From Sorex araneus (Eukaryota; Chordata; Mammalia; Eulipotyphla; Soricidae): a DNA stretch of 64,000 bases. Location of the stretch: assembly GCF_027595985.1 (NCBI RefSeq), contig NC_073302.1, positions 217,929,354-217,993,353 on the forward strand, read 5' to 3'. Under the pieces are notes generated by a model. It made no database searches and had not been told where the DNA came from. It was given only the letters and a program-made list of their open reading frames with translations. Made by a program: the position numbers and the translations under genes. Below, in pieces: positions 55,480-64,000 of this stretch (its first letter is position 1; each line of letters opens with the position of its first letter).

Positions 55480-55760
55480 TGACCTCGGGGTGGCTAGATT
55501 ATACTGGAGACTCCTGCCTCACACACAGCCGACCAGGGTTCCATCCCTGGTATCACAAAGGGTTCCCAGAGCCCTGCCAGGAGTGATCCCTGACCATTAA
55601 TACATGTGACCAGAAGACAGTTATTATTATTAATTTTGTTTGCTCAGCGCTGACTCCTGGCGGGTCTAAAGGACCCTACAGGCCACCAGGGATCAAACCT
55701 GAACCAGCTGCATGCAAGGCAAGTGTCTCTCCACTGAACTATCTCTCTGGCCTCACATAT
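55480..55760. mobile_element. Two SINEs just past the duplication edge
   Basis: Plus-orientation 'gactcctgcctcacacacagccgaccagggttcc...ccaggagtgatccc' (55,480-55,610) and minus-orientation 'gctcagcgctgactcctggc...tgcatgcaaggc' (55,640-55,755). They lie at the breakpoint and have no counterpart in copy A. Confidence 0.75.
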
Positions 55761-55817
55761 CTGTTTGTTTAAAGTAAGAACAGGTTTTATCTGGACGTTC
55801 TGAGGAAGGAGAGAGAT

Positions 55818-55865
55818 AGACAGACAGACAGACAGACAGATAGATAGAGACAGAAAGAGAGATGC
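55818..55865. repeat. (GACA)n/(GATA)n microsatellite
   Basis: 'agacagacagacagacagacagata' followed by GA-rich sequence. Confidence 0.9.
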
Positions 55866-55959
55866 AAGAGAGAACATGTTGGTCCCAAGTTGAGCAGGCC
55901 CGGGACCCAAATGAGGCTATTCGGGTAGAAGGCCTTGTCTCAGGAGCCAGGGGCCAGTG

Positions 55960-56130
55960 TGACGAGGGGAGGGTGATGGCTGTACATACCACTAACCTGG
56001 GTTCAACTCCCAGAATCCCACAGGGTCTCCCAAGCTCTGCCAGGAGTGAGCCTTAACGCAGTGCCAAGGTGCTTGTAACTATATCTCACAGTGATTCAAT
56101 TAACACACACACACACACACACACACAAAA
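55960..56130 (+). mobile_element. SINE fragment joined to L1 tail and (CA)n
   Basis: SINE part 'cctgggttcaactcccagaatcccac...ccaggagtgagcc', then 'gcttgtaactatatctcacagtgattcaatta' (L1 end), then (CA)n and poly-A at 56,102-56,140. Confidence 0.7.
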
Positions 56131-56519
56131 AAAAAAAAACCTAGTTGAATGTGTGTCTCTCTCCTCTCTGTCCCTTAAATATACCCCAAGGATTGGAATG
56201 TTCCCTTTGATCCCAAGCCTATTTCCAGTTGATTTTCAGTCGCTCATTTTGAAACACTAGTCATCCACCTACAACATCTTTCGCTTTCCCTGCAGAAAAG
56301 TTCTTTGAGCCCAAATCACTGCCTTCCCTCCATAGATTCTGATCTCTGTGGCACTGCCTAACCCACCCCCTGTTTGTTTTTTGTGGTGCGATGCTCGGGA
56401 AAGCCATTTTCAGTACCCATTCCTCTCACCCTCTGACATTCGTTGATCCTCACTTCTCACTCTCGTTCTGGCCTTCCTCACACATTCTGACTCTGCTCAC
56501 AATAGAGAAATTTGCCATC

Positions 56520-56690
56520 TGGGTCGAAGCCATAGTACAGCGGTTAGACATTTGCTTTGCACAAGGCCAGCTTGGGTACAATCTGCGGCATCCCATATGG
56601 TTCCCTGGGCACTGTAAGGAGTAATTCCTGAGTGCAGCATCAGGAGAAACCCCTAAGAACCACCAGGTGTGCCAAAAAAGAAAAAAATTG
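56520..56690 (+). mobile_element. Type 1 SINE
   Basis: 'gtcgaagccatagtacagcggttagacatttgc...catcccatatggttccctgggcac...taaggagtaattcctgagtgc'. Confidence 0.85.
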
Positions 56691-56904
56691 TCATTAGGAA
56701 TAGGAATAAACTCATTTTTTTCCTTTGGGTTGATGTAGTTTTTCAGCTAGATAGAAGCAAGTGTTGCACAACATTTCCAATGTAGGGACAGTCATAAGTG
56801 AAACGAGCACAGGATAATTTAAAGAATTTGTTTCAGTCAGTTATTAAATGAAGTACAAAATATGCATGCAAATAATTAACAATGTTTTCAAAATAGCATA
56901 GGAA

Positions 56905-57030
56905 AAGGCCTGGAGCAGTAGCACATCGGGGAGGATACCTGCCTTGCACACAGCTGTCCTGAGTTCGATTGCTGGCAACACATATCCCCTGAGCCCAAGC
57001 AGGAGTGATCCCTGAGTATGAACATATCAA
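56905..57030 (+). mobile_element. SINE fragment
   Basis: 'ggcctggagcagtagcacatcgggg...gagttcgattgctggcaacacat'. Confidence 0.75.
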
Positions 57031-57401
57031 CTATTATAAGCTCACTTTATTCCATTGTGTCTACAATAGTATGATAAAGCAACAAAGAAGATAAACATTG
57101 AAAATTATAAATAGTTATGTGTCTTGATTTACTGTTAATGAATGAGCTACATTGGTTAATAATGGAAACCTCCAAAGAAAACTATCACTCTGTATCACTA
57201 TGAGAACACAAGTCATAAAAAAGTTGCAAAGTTAAAGGATTTTCAACAGTCTTACTCATACAAAATAATTCTAATTGGTCCAAGAAATTCTCGGTCAAAA
57301 CAAGTTTACATATTAGAAATATATTTTTGGATGACAGAAAAAGACATTTGAATACATAAAATATTCATGAATCAGAACACCTGGTATTGTGATAGAAAAC
57401 T

Positions 57402-57583
57402 CTTTTTTTTTTTTTTTTGCATTTTTGGTCACACCCAGCAATGCCCAGGGGTTACTCTTGGCTCATACTTTCAGGAATTACTCCTGGTGGTGCTCAGGGA
57501 ACCATATGGGATGCTGGGAATTGAACTGGGTCAGCCGTGTGCAAAGCAAATGTCCTACCCACTGTGCTATCGCTCCAGCCCAT
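57402..57583 (-). mobile_element. SINE, minus orientation
   Basis: T-rich tail then 'tggtcacacccagcaatgcccaggggttac' to 'gtgctatcgctccagccc'. It is flanked by 'gatagaaaa' and 'taatagaaaa'. Confidence 0.85.
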
Positions 57584-57619
57584 GTAATAGAAAATTTATT
57601 TTTAAATATTGTATATTTC

Positions 57620-57798
57620 TTCATTTTTTTTTTGCTTTTTTGGTCACATCCAGCAATGCACAGGGGTTACACCTGGCCCATGCACTCAGGAATTGCTCCT
57701 GGCCCTGCTCAGGGGACCATATGGGATGCTGGGAATCGAACCCGGGCCGGCCACTTGCAAGGCAAACACCCTCCCTGTTGGACTATCGCTTCAGCCCC
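57620..57798 (-). mobile_element. SINE, minus orientation
   Basis: 'tggtcacatccagcaatgcacaggggttac' to 'ggactatcgcttcagcccc', followed again by 'gtaatagaaaatt', so both SINEs share a repeated flank. Confidence 0.85.
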
Positions 57799-57914
57799 CG
57801 TAATAGAAAATTCTTACCAAAATTGAAAACTCTAAAATTTATAAAACAAATCCCCAAACAACCCTAAAATCATTTAAGCAAGCTGAACTAGATAAGGTAG
57901 TTCTAATTTTCTTT

Positions 57915-58082
57915 TGTTTATTTTTTTGGACCACACTCAGCAGTACTCAGGGCTTCCTCCTGGCTCTGCACTCAAGGATCACTCCTGGTGGGCTCAGGGA
58001 CCCTATGGGATGTTGGCGATCGAACCTGCATCAGCTGCAGGCATGGCAAGAGCCCTCCCACTGCACTGTGGCTGCCACCCAA
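57915..58082 (-). mobile_element. SINE, minus orientation
   Basis: 'accacactcagcagtactcagggcttcctcctggctctgcactcaagg'. Confidence 0.8.
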
Positions 58083-58427
58083 ATAGTTCTAATACTTTGG
58101 TTATTAGTTCATAGGCTCTAAAAATATACTTTGGAAAGCAAAAGCAAAAAACAAAAAGAGCATTTGGGAGAAAAATTAAAAATCAATGAGAAATGCATAA
58201 ACAGATGGGGGAAGAGAAATAAAATAAAAGTGGACTCAGAAAACAAAGTTTAATCAGAGTGTAAAGGTGAACAGAGTTGCTGTATCAGTGAGTGAGTGAG
58301 GATGTAAATATTCTAAGTAACTTTTTTTATGTGTTACTATAAGAACTAGGTATACCACGAAAAAGTTTTTTTTAAAGGTACTTAAAAATACCTTTAAATG
58401 AAAATGCAGATTAAAAACAATGAAAGG

Positions 58428-58620
58428 GGCCAGAGCGATAGTCCAGTGCAGAGGGCGCTTGCCATGCTCGTGGTGAGTTTGAGATTATCCCCTGGCATCG
58501 TATAGGGTCCCCGGAACCCATGAGGAGGGATCACTGAGCACACTGAGCACAGGACCAGGAGTAAGTCCTGAGCACCGCTAGTGTGGCCCCCAAAGAACCA
58601 AAGTTAAATAAAAGGGAAAG
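58428..58620 (+). mobile_element. Type 1 SINE
   Basis: 'ggggccagagcgatagtccagtgcagagggcgcttgcc...caggaccaggagtaagtcctgagcac'. Confidence 0.8.
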
Positions 58621-58696
58621 TGCTCTAGAATAACACTAGAATAAAGATTGTAACAAAATATATGGTTGAAACTGCAGAGAAGAAAATCAAGAATTG

Positions 58697-58795
58697 TTGG
58701 GGCTGGAGTGATAGGGCAGTGGGTAGGGCGCTTGCCTTTCACACAGCCAACCAGGATTCACACAGCCAACTAGGAGTAAGTTCTGAGTGTATTAT
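58697..58795 (+). mobile_element. SINE head fragment
   Basis: 'tggggctggagtgatagggcagtgggtagggcgcttgcc' then 'cacagccaaccaggattcacacagccaac', with a local 15-bp repeat. Confidence 0.8.
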
Positions 58796-58834
58796 TTTAT
58801 TGCTAAGTTATGCAAATGTTCACACACCTTGGAC

Positions 58835-58978
58835 ATTTGTGTTTTTGTCACATGAGTGCTGTGCAGATATTTTCTCCCATTCAGTGAGGGAGTGTTTTAA
58901 TTTTGGCTGCTGTTTCTTTGGCAGTGAAGAAGTGTTTAAGTTTGATGTACTCCCTTCGCTTCGACTTTCTTTTCCATG
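58835..58978 (-). mobile_element. Old L1 ORF2 fragment
   Basis: 'gcagatattttctcccattcagtgagg...gtttctttggcagtgaagaagtgtttaagtttgatg' is the antisense of the well-known L1 ORF2 stretch also seen at 10,450-10,545. Confidence 0.65.
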
Positions 58979-59045
58979 AAGTATAATCATCAAAAACATT
59001 TCTTTTTCTTTTCTTTCCAGAAGTTATTTTCCATTAAATAACATT

Positions 59046-59530
59046 AAAAAAAAAAAACAAAAACTAAAGCACCATGTATTTTCAAAGTTATTCACAGTTG
59101 AGCTTTAGCCACCACTAGTGCCAAGGTCCCCCACCAACCTTCTCAGGTCCCTGCCCATATCCCCTCCCCACCTCCAGCCCTGCCCTCTGAATAAGCAGCT
59201 CTCTAAGTTTGGCTGTTAAAGTTTGGGTCTCTTGATTTCAGTGTTGTTGACACTGTGGTTTGGATATTTGGCTCTGTCTCTCCTTAACAACACCTTTGTA
59301 CCTGAATCCCCCACCTTCCCCCCACCATTCCTTCTCATCTGTATTTTCTCTCCCTCCCTTCCACTCTTTCTTTCCTTCTCCTCCCTCCAGCCTGGGGCTA
59401 CGGTTGATTAGAGCACCCTCCTCTTTAAAACATTGCATTTCCTCATTCAGTTATTCTAAATGCCACATACAAGTGATATTATCCTGTTTTTATCCTTCTG
59501 ACTTGCATCATTTAATAATCATCAAAGACA
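59046..59530 (-). mobile_element. Old L1-tail-like sequence
   Basis: An A-rich start and a C-rich 'ccacctccagccctgcc' body with 'gacactgtggtttggatatttggc', ending with 'gacttgcatcatttaataatc'. It resembles the L1 3' UTR followed by the ORF2 end in antisense, but is strongly diverged. Confidence 0.4.
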
Positions 59531-59579
59531 TTTCTAAAGTGGATATGATGGACATTATTATTATTATTATTATTAGCTT

Positions 59580-59735
59580 TTAAGGTCACACCTGGTGATG
59601 CTCAGGGGTTACTCCTGGCTCTGCACTTAGGAATTACTCCTGGCAGTGCACGGGTCGACCATATGGGATACTGGAGATCTAACCCAGGTCAGCCACATAC
59701 AAGGCAAACACTCTACCCGTATCAATCTGGCCCCA
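59580..59735 (-). mobile_element. SINE, minus orientation, after (ATT)n
   Basis: (ATT)n at 59,551-59,574, then 'aaggtcacacctggtgatgctcaggggttactcctggctctgcac'. Confidence 0.85.
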
Positions 59736-60239
59736 GGATTTACTCTCAGTGCTATACTTTCTAGATGTTTGTAGAAAATCATATTATTTATCCATAAGTA
59801 TAATCATAGAGGAAAATCTCTGACCTGAAACTTCTGTGTACATTCTTTTCAGTCTTTCTTATTCCTTTGTCACTAGCCTCCACTGGTATTTTTTTTCCAT
59901 GGGGCCACACACATATTGATAGTAGGGCAATGTCTTAAGGAGATAGCCTCTAACCAGAGGAAATCAGTGCTTCTGTCTCTGAGATCTAGAAAGAACCTCA
60001 GGCAGAAAAAAAAAATCAAAAAAGCTAAACTGCCCTGAGGTCTGCAGTTGGGAAAATAGGACCAGATTCCTCCTGGATAAAGCAGTCTTTCTCTAATTTA
60101 ATTTAATCTAAATTGACAAATTTCAAGCCAGGAGGACTGGTCAATGATTGGTCAGTGGTGTGGGAAATGGATGGTAGTTAAGATAGAGGAGGATCCATTA
60201 TGACAACATGAGTTGGAAATGATCACTCTGGACAGGAGC

Positions 60240-60535
60240 TGAGTGTTGAAAGCAGGTAAAGGGATATACATGATAACCTTTCAGCATGTGTATTGCCAAC
60301 CATAATGCCTAAAATGAGAGAGAAAGATATGGAGAGAGAGAGAGAAGTGAGATGCCTGCCATAAAGACAAGATGGGGTTGGGGGTGATTTGAAGAGTTGG
60401 GAGGGAAATTGAGGACTCTGATGTTGGGAAATTTTACTGGTATAGGGATGGGTGTTGGAACATTGTATTGCTAAAACACAATCATGAAAAATTTTGTAAT
60501 TTTTTACTCATGGTGATTCAATAAAAAATAATTTA
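60240..60535 (+). mobile_element. GA-rich retroelement / L1 tail
   Basis: 'gataacctttcagcatgtgtattgccaaccataatgcc', a GA run, 'gggtgttggaacattgtattg', and 'ctcatggtgattcaataaa'. Same family as 1,530-1,900. Confidence 0.65.
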
Positions 60536-60727
60536 TGAATTTCGACCCCAGTTCTTACCACACCAATGCAAAGACATTGCCACTTTTATTGGATACAATC
60601 TGTGTCTGTAATCATAAAGGTGGAAGGGAAACCATACTGCCCCTCAGGGACAGGTTTCTCTGTAGGAAAAAAAACAAATTATCCTCTTATGGAGGGATAA
60701 TGAAGTTTTCAGTTAAAATCCTACATA

Positions 60728-60880
60728 ATAGGGGTTAGAGTGATAGTACAGCAGTAGGGTGGTTGCCTTACATGCCACTAATCTGAGCATGGCCCCTAGC
60801 ATCCCATATGATACATTTGGGCTTCGCCAGAAGTAATACTGAGTACTGCCACGTGAGGCATCAGGACAAAAGAAAAATCT
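60728..60880 (+). mobile_element. Degenerate SINE
   Basis: 'taggggttagagtgatagtacagcagtagggtggttgcc...catcccatatgatac'. Confidence 0.75.
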
Positions 60881-61900
60881 AACGTATTATTAGCTACACC
60901 CTCAAAGCATGCCATGAGTTTGACTCTAGGTACTTAGGTATTGCATTGACAGAGGGGGGATCCAGCCATCAGGCTTCTGGGGGCTGCATTGGGACGGAAG
61001 ACTGGACTTCTCTACTGGCTTGTCTCATTGCCAGAGGAAAGGGAACAGGTTTATAAGACCTTATAGACACTACCTAACCAAGAGACAAACAATTTAAACA
61101 ACAAAATAGCACAATATACACTGAGAAATACATATCTTCTCTGTTGCTCCAGTAAAACACCTTAATCTTCCTGAGTATTACATTGAGGGTATTACCATAC
61201 AACATGCCCAGAGCTATGAGCTTCCTATGAACCACTTTATATTCACCTCAAAAGATTTCAAGATCAACTCATGAAATTTTAAGTCTGTAACTGTGTCTCA
61301 TGGTGATTCATTAAAATAAAAAAAATTTAAAGATTGCAAGATCAAAGTAAACAAAGATGGAGGCGCTGTGTATATTAGTTTGAATGTAAAATTCCTGTAA
61401 CTGTCAGACACCTTTTCTTTTGTTAGCCTGCATCCATGAACCAGAAATGCTAAGGAAAGGGAGGGTTGTCTGAGATTCATTATTATTTTTAGCTACAGCT
61501 AAAATAGTCACTGGGTTTGGGGGAGCCACGTTTGTAATGGGTACATCAACACTCACTGTGCCCAATGTCAACTTCAAAGTCCTGGGCTGGCCACATGCAT
61601 GGCAAGTTTTGTAGAAAGTTCCTCAATTAGGAAGTGGTAAACTGCCCAAATACAGATGTGGCAGGTGGATCTTATGGACCTTGGACCGATCTCATTGGCT
61701 TAACTTAAACTTCAAATGTCCTAAGATTGATCTTAATTCCTAAAACTCTGATATATTGGTTCCACTGAGGCCTTCTAGTGAGTGAGAGCCAAGGTCTGGG
61801 TATTTGTTCTGGGTTTTGCAAAACATGCGGAAAAGCTTATAAACAGGCATTGGAGGACTAGCTCCGGTAATGAAGCACAGGGTCTGTAGCCTAACGCTCT
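60880..61900. other. Spacer with no gene seen
   Basis: Short L1 tail ('ctgtaactgtgtctcatggtgattcattaaaa' near 61,285-61,315) and a degenerate SINE trace near 61,510-61,610. Otherwise unique-looking sequence. Confidence 0.5.
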
Positions 61901-61989
61901 GCTTCTAAGGATAGAGAAGAGAAGCTGGTGGCTGGAGCCAGAACCAGTGACAGTTGGTGGCGGGAACAGAAAGGTTTCCTGGACTAAGG

Positions 61990-62185
61990 AGCACGTGCCC
62001 TTGAGCCCGCCCCTAGAAACCCGCCCGCATGGCGCTGGGCCTCAGCAACAGCCAATGAGAGAGGAGCGGGCACAACGTGGACCAATAGGAGTCGTGTTGG
62101 TGGGTATTTCCGGGTCCTGGGGTGGGTTTGGCTCATTGCCTGTCTCGGCATCCGAGCGGTTAGTCGTGGACTCTGATCTGCGAGG
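61990..62185 (+). promoter_or_regulatory. CpG-rich promoter candidate with CCAAT and ETS sites
   Basis: After kilobases of CpG-poor DNA, CpGs cluster here. CCAAT boxes lie at 62,052-62,056 ('gccaatgaga') and 62,082-62,086 ('accaatagga'). An ETS-type 'ttccggg' lies at about 62,107. There is no TATA box. A start of transcription near 62,110-62,150 would give a short 5' UTR before the ATG at 62,186. Confidence 0.45.
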
Positions 62186-62253
62186 ATGAGTTCAAGGCAA
62201 TTGCGCAGTGAATCCCGAGCATCCCAAGAATCCCAAGAATCCCCAGATAACAG
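62186..62253 (+). CDS. Candidate first coding exon of an unidentified gene
   Basis: ATG with A at -3 opens a 22-codon frame starting MSSRQLRSESRASQESQ, rich in S, Q, R and E, with a small CCAAGAATC repeat. It ends 'AACAG|gtcagc', a possible donor at 62,253/62,254. The CpG-rich promoter-like region lies just upstream. I do not recognise the protein. The next exon would lie beyond the window or is not recognisable. The first-exon interpretation is inference from start, promoter and donor together. Confidence 0.35.
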
Positions 62254-62259
62254 GTCAGC

Positions 62260-63680
62260 AGGATGGGGGCTGCTCTCGCCTGGAGCCGGCCAGGAAGGAA
62301 GGGACCGTGGGGAGGGAGGGGCCTCAACCCCGGACTCAGAGGGTCCCGCTGGCAGATGATGGGCTAAGTCCTGGGGCGAGAGTCGGATTTGGTGGCTGGT
62401 GACCAGCCTGGTGCGGACCCTGGTTGGTAGAGGTGTCTATACCGCCAGCATCAGGGATTGGGTTCAGATCTTCCTTGAGAAGATTTTGGGGAGTTTCCTT
62501 CTGACAGCTCCTCGCCCTGCTCCCCACGTCCCGGTAGAGCCACCCTTGGGTCAGGGTCAGTCTCCCCGGGGAGGGGTGTGTGTGTCTGAAATGCATTCGC
62601 TGTGGGGGGCAGGTGTCAGATTTGGAAACGATAACCTAGGGTGAAACACTTGTTTCTCGTCTGTATAGCAATTTTCTTTTAAAAATATGTATTTAAATTA
62701 ATTTTAAGGGATAATCTTTCATCTCGTGCTCTACGCAACGGTGTCCCCCCGCCCATTTGAACAAATCCAGAACCTGAGAAATAACCGGATCAGAAATGTG
62801 TTTGTCAATTTCTTGTTTATGACGACTTCAGTGAAGGGGAGGGGAGGAGAATTGAGTGACATCATATTAAAACGTTGTCAGTTTCTGAGAATTTAAATTG
62901 GGTTATTTTTAACTTAATGATTTAACTTGGCCGTGATTCTGGAGCCCAGAGCCCAGCCTGCTTCCCCACTCTAGTGCGTCGATCTCAACTTTCTATATTT
63001 TAATCGGATGTCTCGATTTAAGGAAAACAATGTGTCTTGTTTGTATCTTCACTTGACTCAAGTGGAGAAGCTTCAATTTATGCTATTTCAACTGTAGCAA
63101 ATACATTCTTCATGCCTAAAATGAACGGGGATAATTTGGTTAATGTTTGAATTCGAAATGGGTTCGAAACGTCGCCACGCGCCAGGGCAATGGCTCAAAG
63201 GGCTGGGCCGCGTGCCATGCTGGCAAAAGACCCCAAGTTCGAAGGCGAGCTCCCTGTGTCCCCCCCTCCCTGCGTCAGCACCTCTGGGTATGACGTCAGC
63301 AGCGCCAACCCGGGTGGCCCCCAACACTGAAGCTGAACACTGAACTGCACCCCAAACCTTTAGACCCGCACCTAGGCGAGTTTTCCCGAGAGGGGGACCC
63401 TACCTGGCACCGTCGAGGAGCTCCTTCCCCATCCCCAGGAACGGATCAAGTGAAATATGCTTACAGAAAGGCCCAGGCTGCAGAATCCTTACGTGTTTCA
63501 AGCATTTCGTGTTCCAACACCACCAGTGTGGCTGTCCCTCCACCAATGGCCCCCGTTTCCCTCCCAATCCCAATGTACATAATGTTTGGCACATAACATT
63601 TATTTTATATTGTTTATTCCAATAAAACTTTGAGAACGGCAAAAAGAAGGATCAGAAAATAAAGTAAGGACCAATTAGTG
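62260..63680. other. Region downstream of the exon candidate, probably intron
   Basis: CpG-rich to about 62,600, then AT-rich. A second small CpG-rich patch with 'tgacgtcag' (CRE-like, about 63,290-63,300) lies at 63,165-63,345. No exon is identified. An L1-tail trace ('gtgttccaacaccaccagtgtgg', near 63,508) precedes 63,600. Confidence 0.4.
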
Positions 63681-63691
63681 CACATCTGATT

Positions 63692-63873
63692 TTTTGTTGT
63701 TGTTGTTGTTCTTTGGGTCACACCCGGCGATGCACAGGGGTCACTCCTGGCTCATGCACTCAGGAATCATCCCTGGCGGTGCTCAGGGGACCATATGGGA
63801 TGCTGGGATTTGAACCTGGGTCCGCCGCGTGCAAGGCAAACGCCCTACCCGCTGTGCTATCGCTCCAGCCCCA
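63692..63873 (-). mobile_element. Young type 1 SINE with target duplication
   Basis: Near-consensus, minus orientation, (GTT)n tail, 'gggtcacacccggcgatgcacaggggtcac' to 'tgctatcgctccagcccc'. Target duplication acatctgatt at 63,682-63,691 and 63,874-63,883. Confidence 0.95.
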
Positions 63874-63914
63874 ACATCTGATTCTTTTTAAAAATGTATT
63901 TATTAATTTATTTT

Positions 63915-64000
63915 TTTTCTTTTTGGGTCACACCTGGCGATGCACAGGGGCTACTCCTGGCTTTGTACTGAGGAATTACTCCTGGTGGTGCTCAGGGGAC
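63915..64000 (-). mobile_element. SINE, minus orientation, cut by window end
   Basis: 'tttttgggtcacacctggcgatgcacaggggctactcctgg' continuing past the window. Confidence 0.9.

Overview
This is vertebrate nuclear DNA, almost certainly from a shrew-type eulipotyphlan mammal. The main evidence is a tRNA-derived SINE present in dozens of copies. It has a pol III A box (TAGCACAGCGG) and B box (GGTTCGA), and a body reading 'catatggtccc...ccaggagtaattcctgagtgc' that I recognise from Sorex genomic sequence. With it are an L1 family with a 'caccagtgcccattctccaccacc' 3' UTR, an RTE/BovB-like LINE and an ERV-K-like provirus. There are no operons, bacterial genes, CRISPR arrays or RNA genes. No complete protein-coding gene is visible. 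What is present are exons or exon remnants with splice sites, in a landscape dominated by repeats and duplications.

Layout. (1) An outer segmental duplication: 1-14,232 (copy A, cut by the window start) matches 35,953-55,478 (copy B) in the same orientation. Each copy carries, in order, three exons of a PAQR5-like membrane progestin receptor, an ERV-K LTR site, two exons that look tubby/TULP-like, one tankyrase-2-like ankyrin exon, and one unidentified 69-bp exon on the minus strand. The copies differ by discrete events. Copy A has a solo LTR where copy B has an almost whole provirus (41,075-49,004). Copy A alone has an L1 (8,781-11,246) and a 665-bp composite retroelement (3,377-4,041). Copy B alone has a young SINE (54,392-54,568). 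(2) Between the copies lies an inner duplication: about 15,262-24,130 matches about 26,270-31,290. The first copy holds a C2orf78-like (DUF4629) gene on the minus strand, with its large last exon at 20,850-22,734, an exon 2 donor at 24,058 and a possible exon 1 at 25,673. The second copy is a shortened remnant. (3) At 31,745-34,290 is a decayed RTE/BovB-like LINE split by a younger L1 tail. (4) 55,479-61,900 is mostly SINE and L1 fragments. (5) At 61,990-62,253 a CCAAT/ETS-bearing, CpG-rich segment followed by a short open exon and a splice donor looks like the 5' end of an unidentified gene on the plus strand.

The exons do not work together as a pathway. They are pieces of unrelated genes carried along by duplication. 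Both PAQR5-like copies have an L1 tail inserted in an exon and lack the next splice donor. The tankyrase-like exon is frameshifted in copy A but open in copy B; the tubby-like exons are better preserved in copy A. The provirus has recognisable gag, dUTPase, protease, RT, RNase H and integrase segments, all broken, and no recognisable env.

I found no previously undescribed biological system. The most informative points are the natural 'before/after' insertion sites between the two copies, a possible L1 3' transduction, a perfect 19-bp hairpin, the long polypurine leader of the provirus, and the frameshifted C2orf78-like gene.
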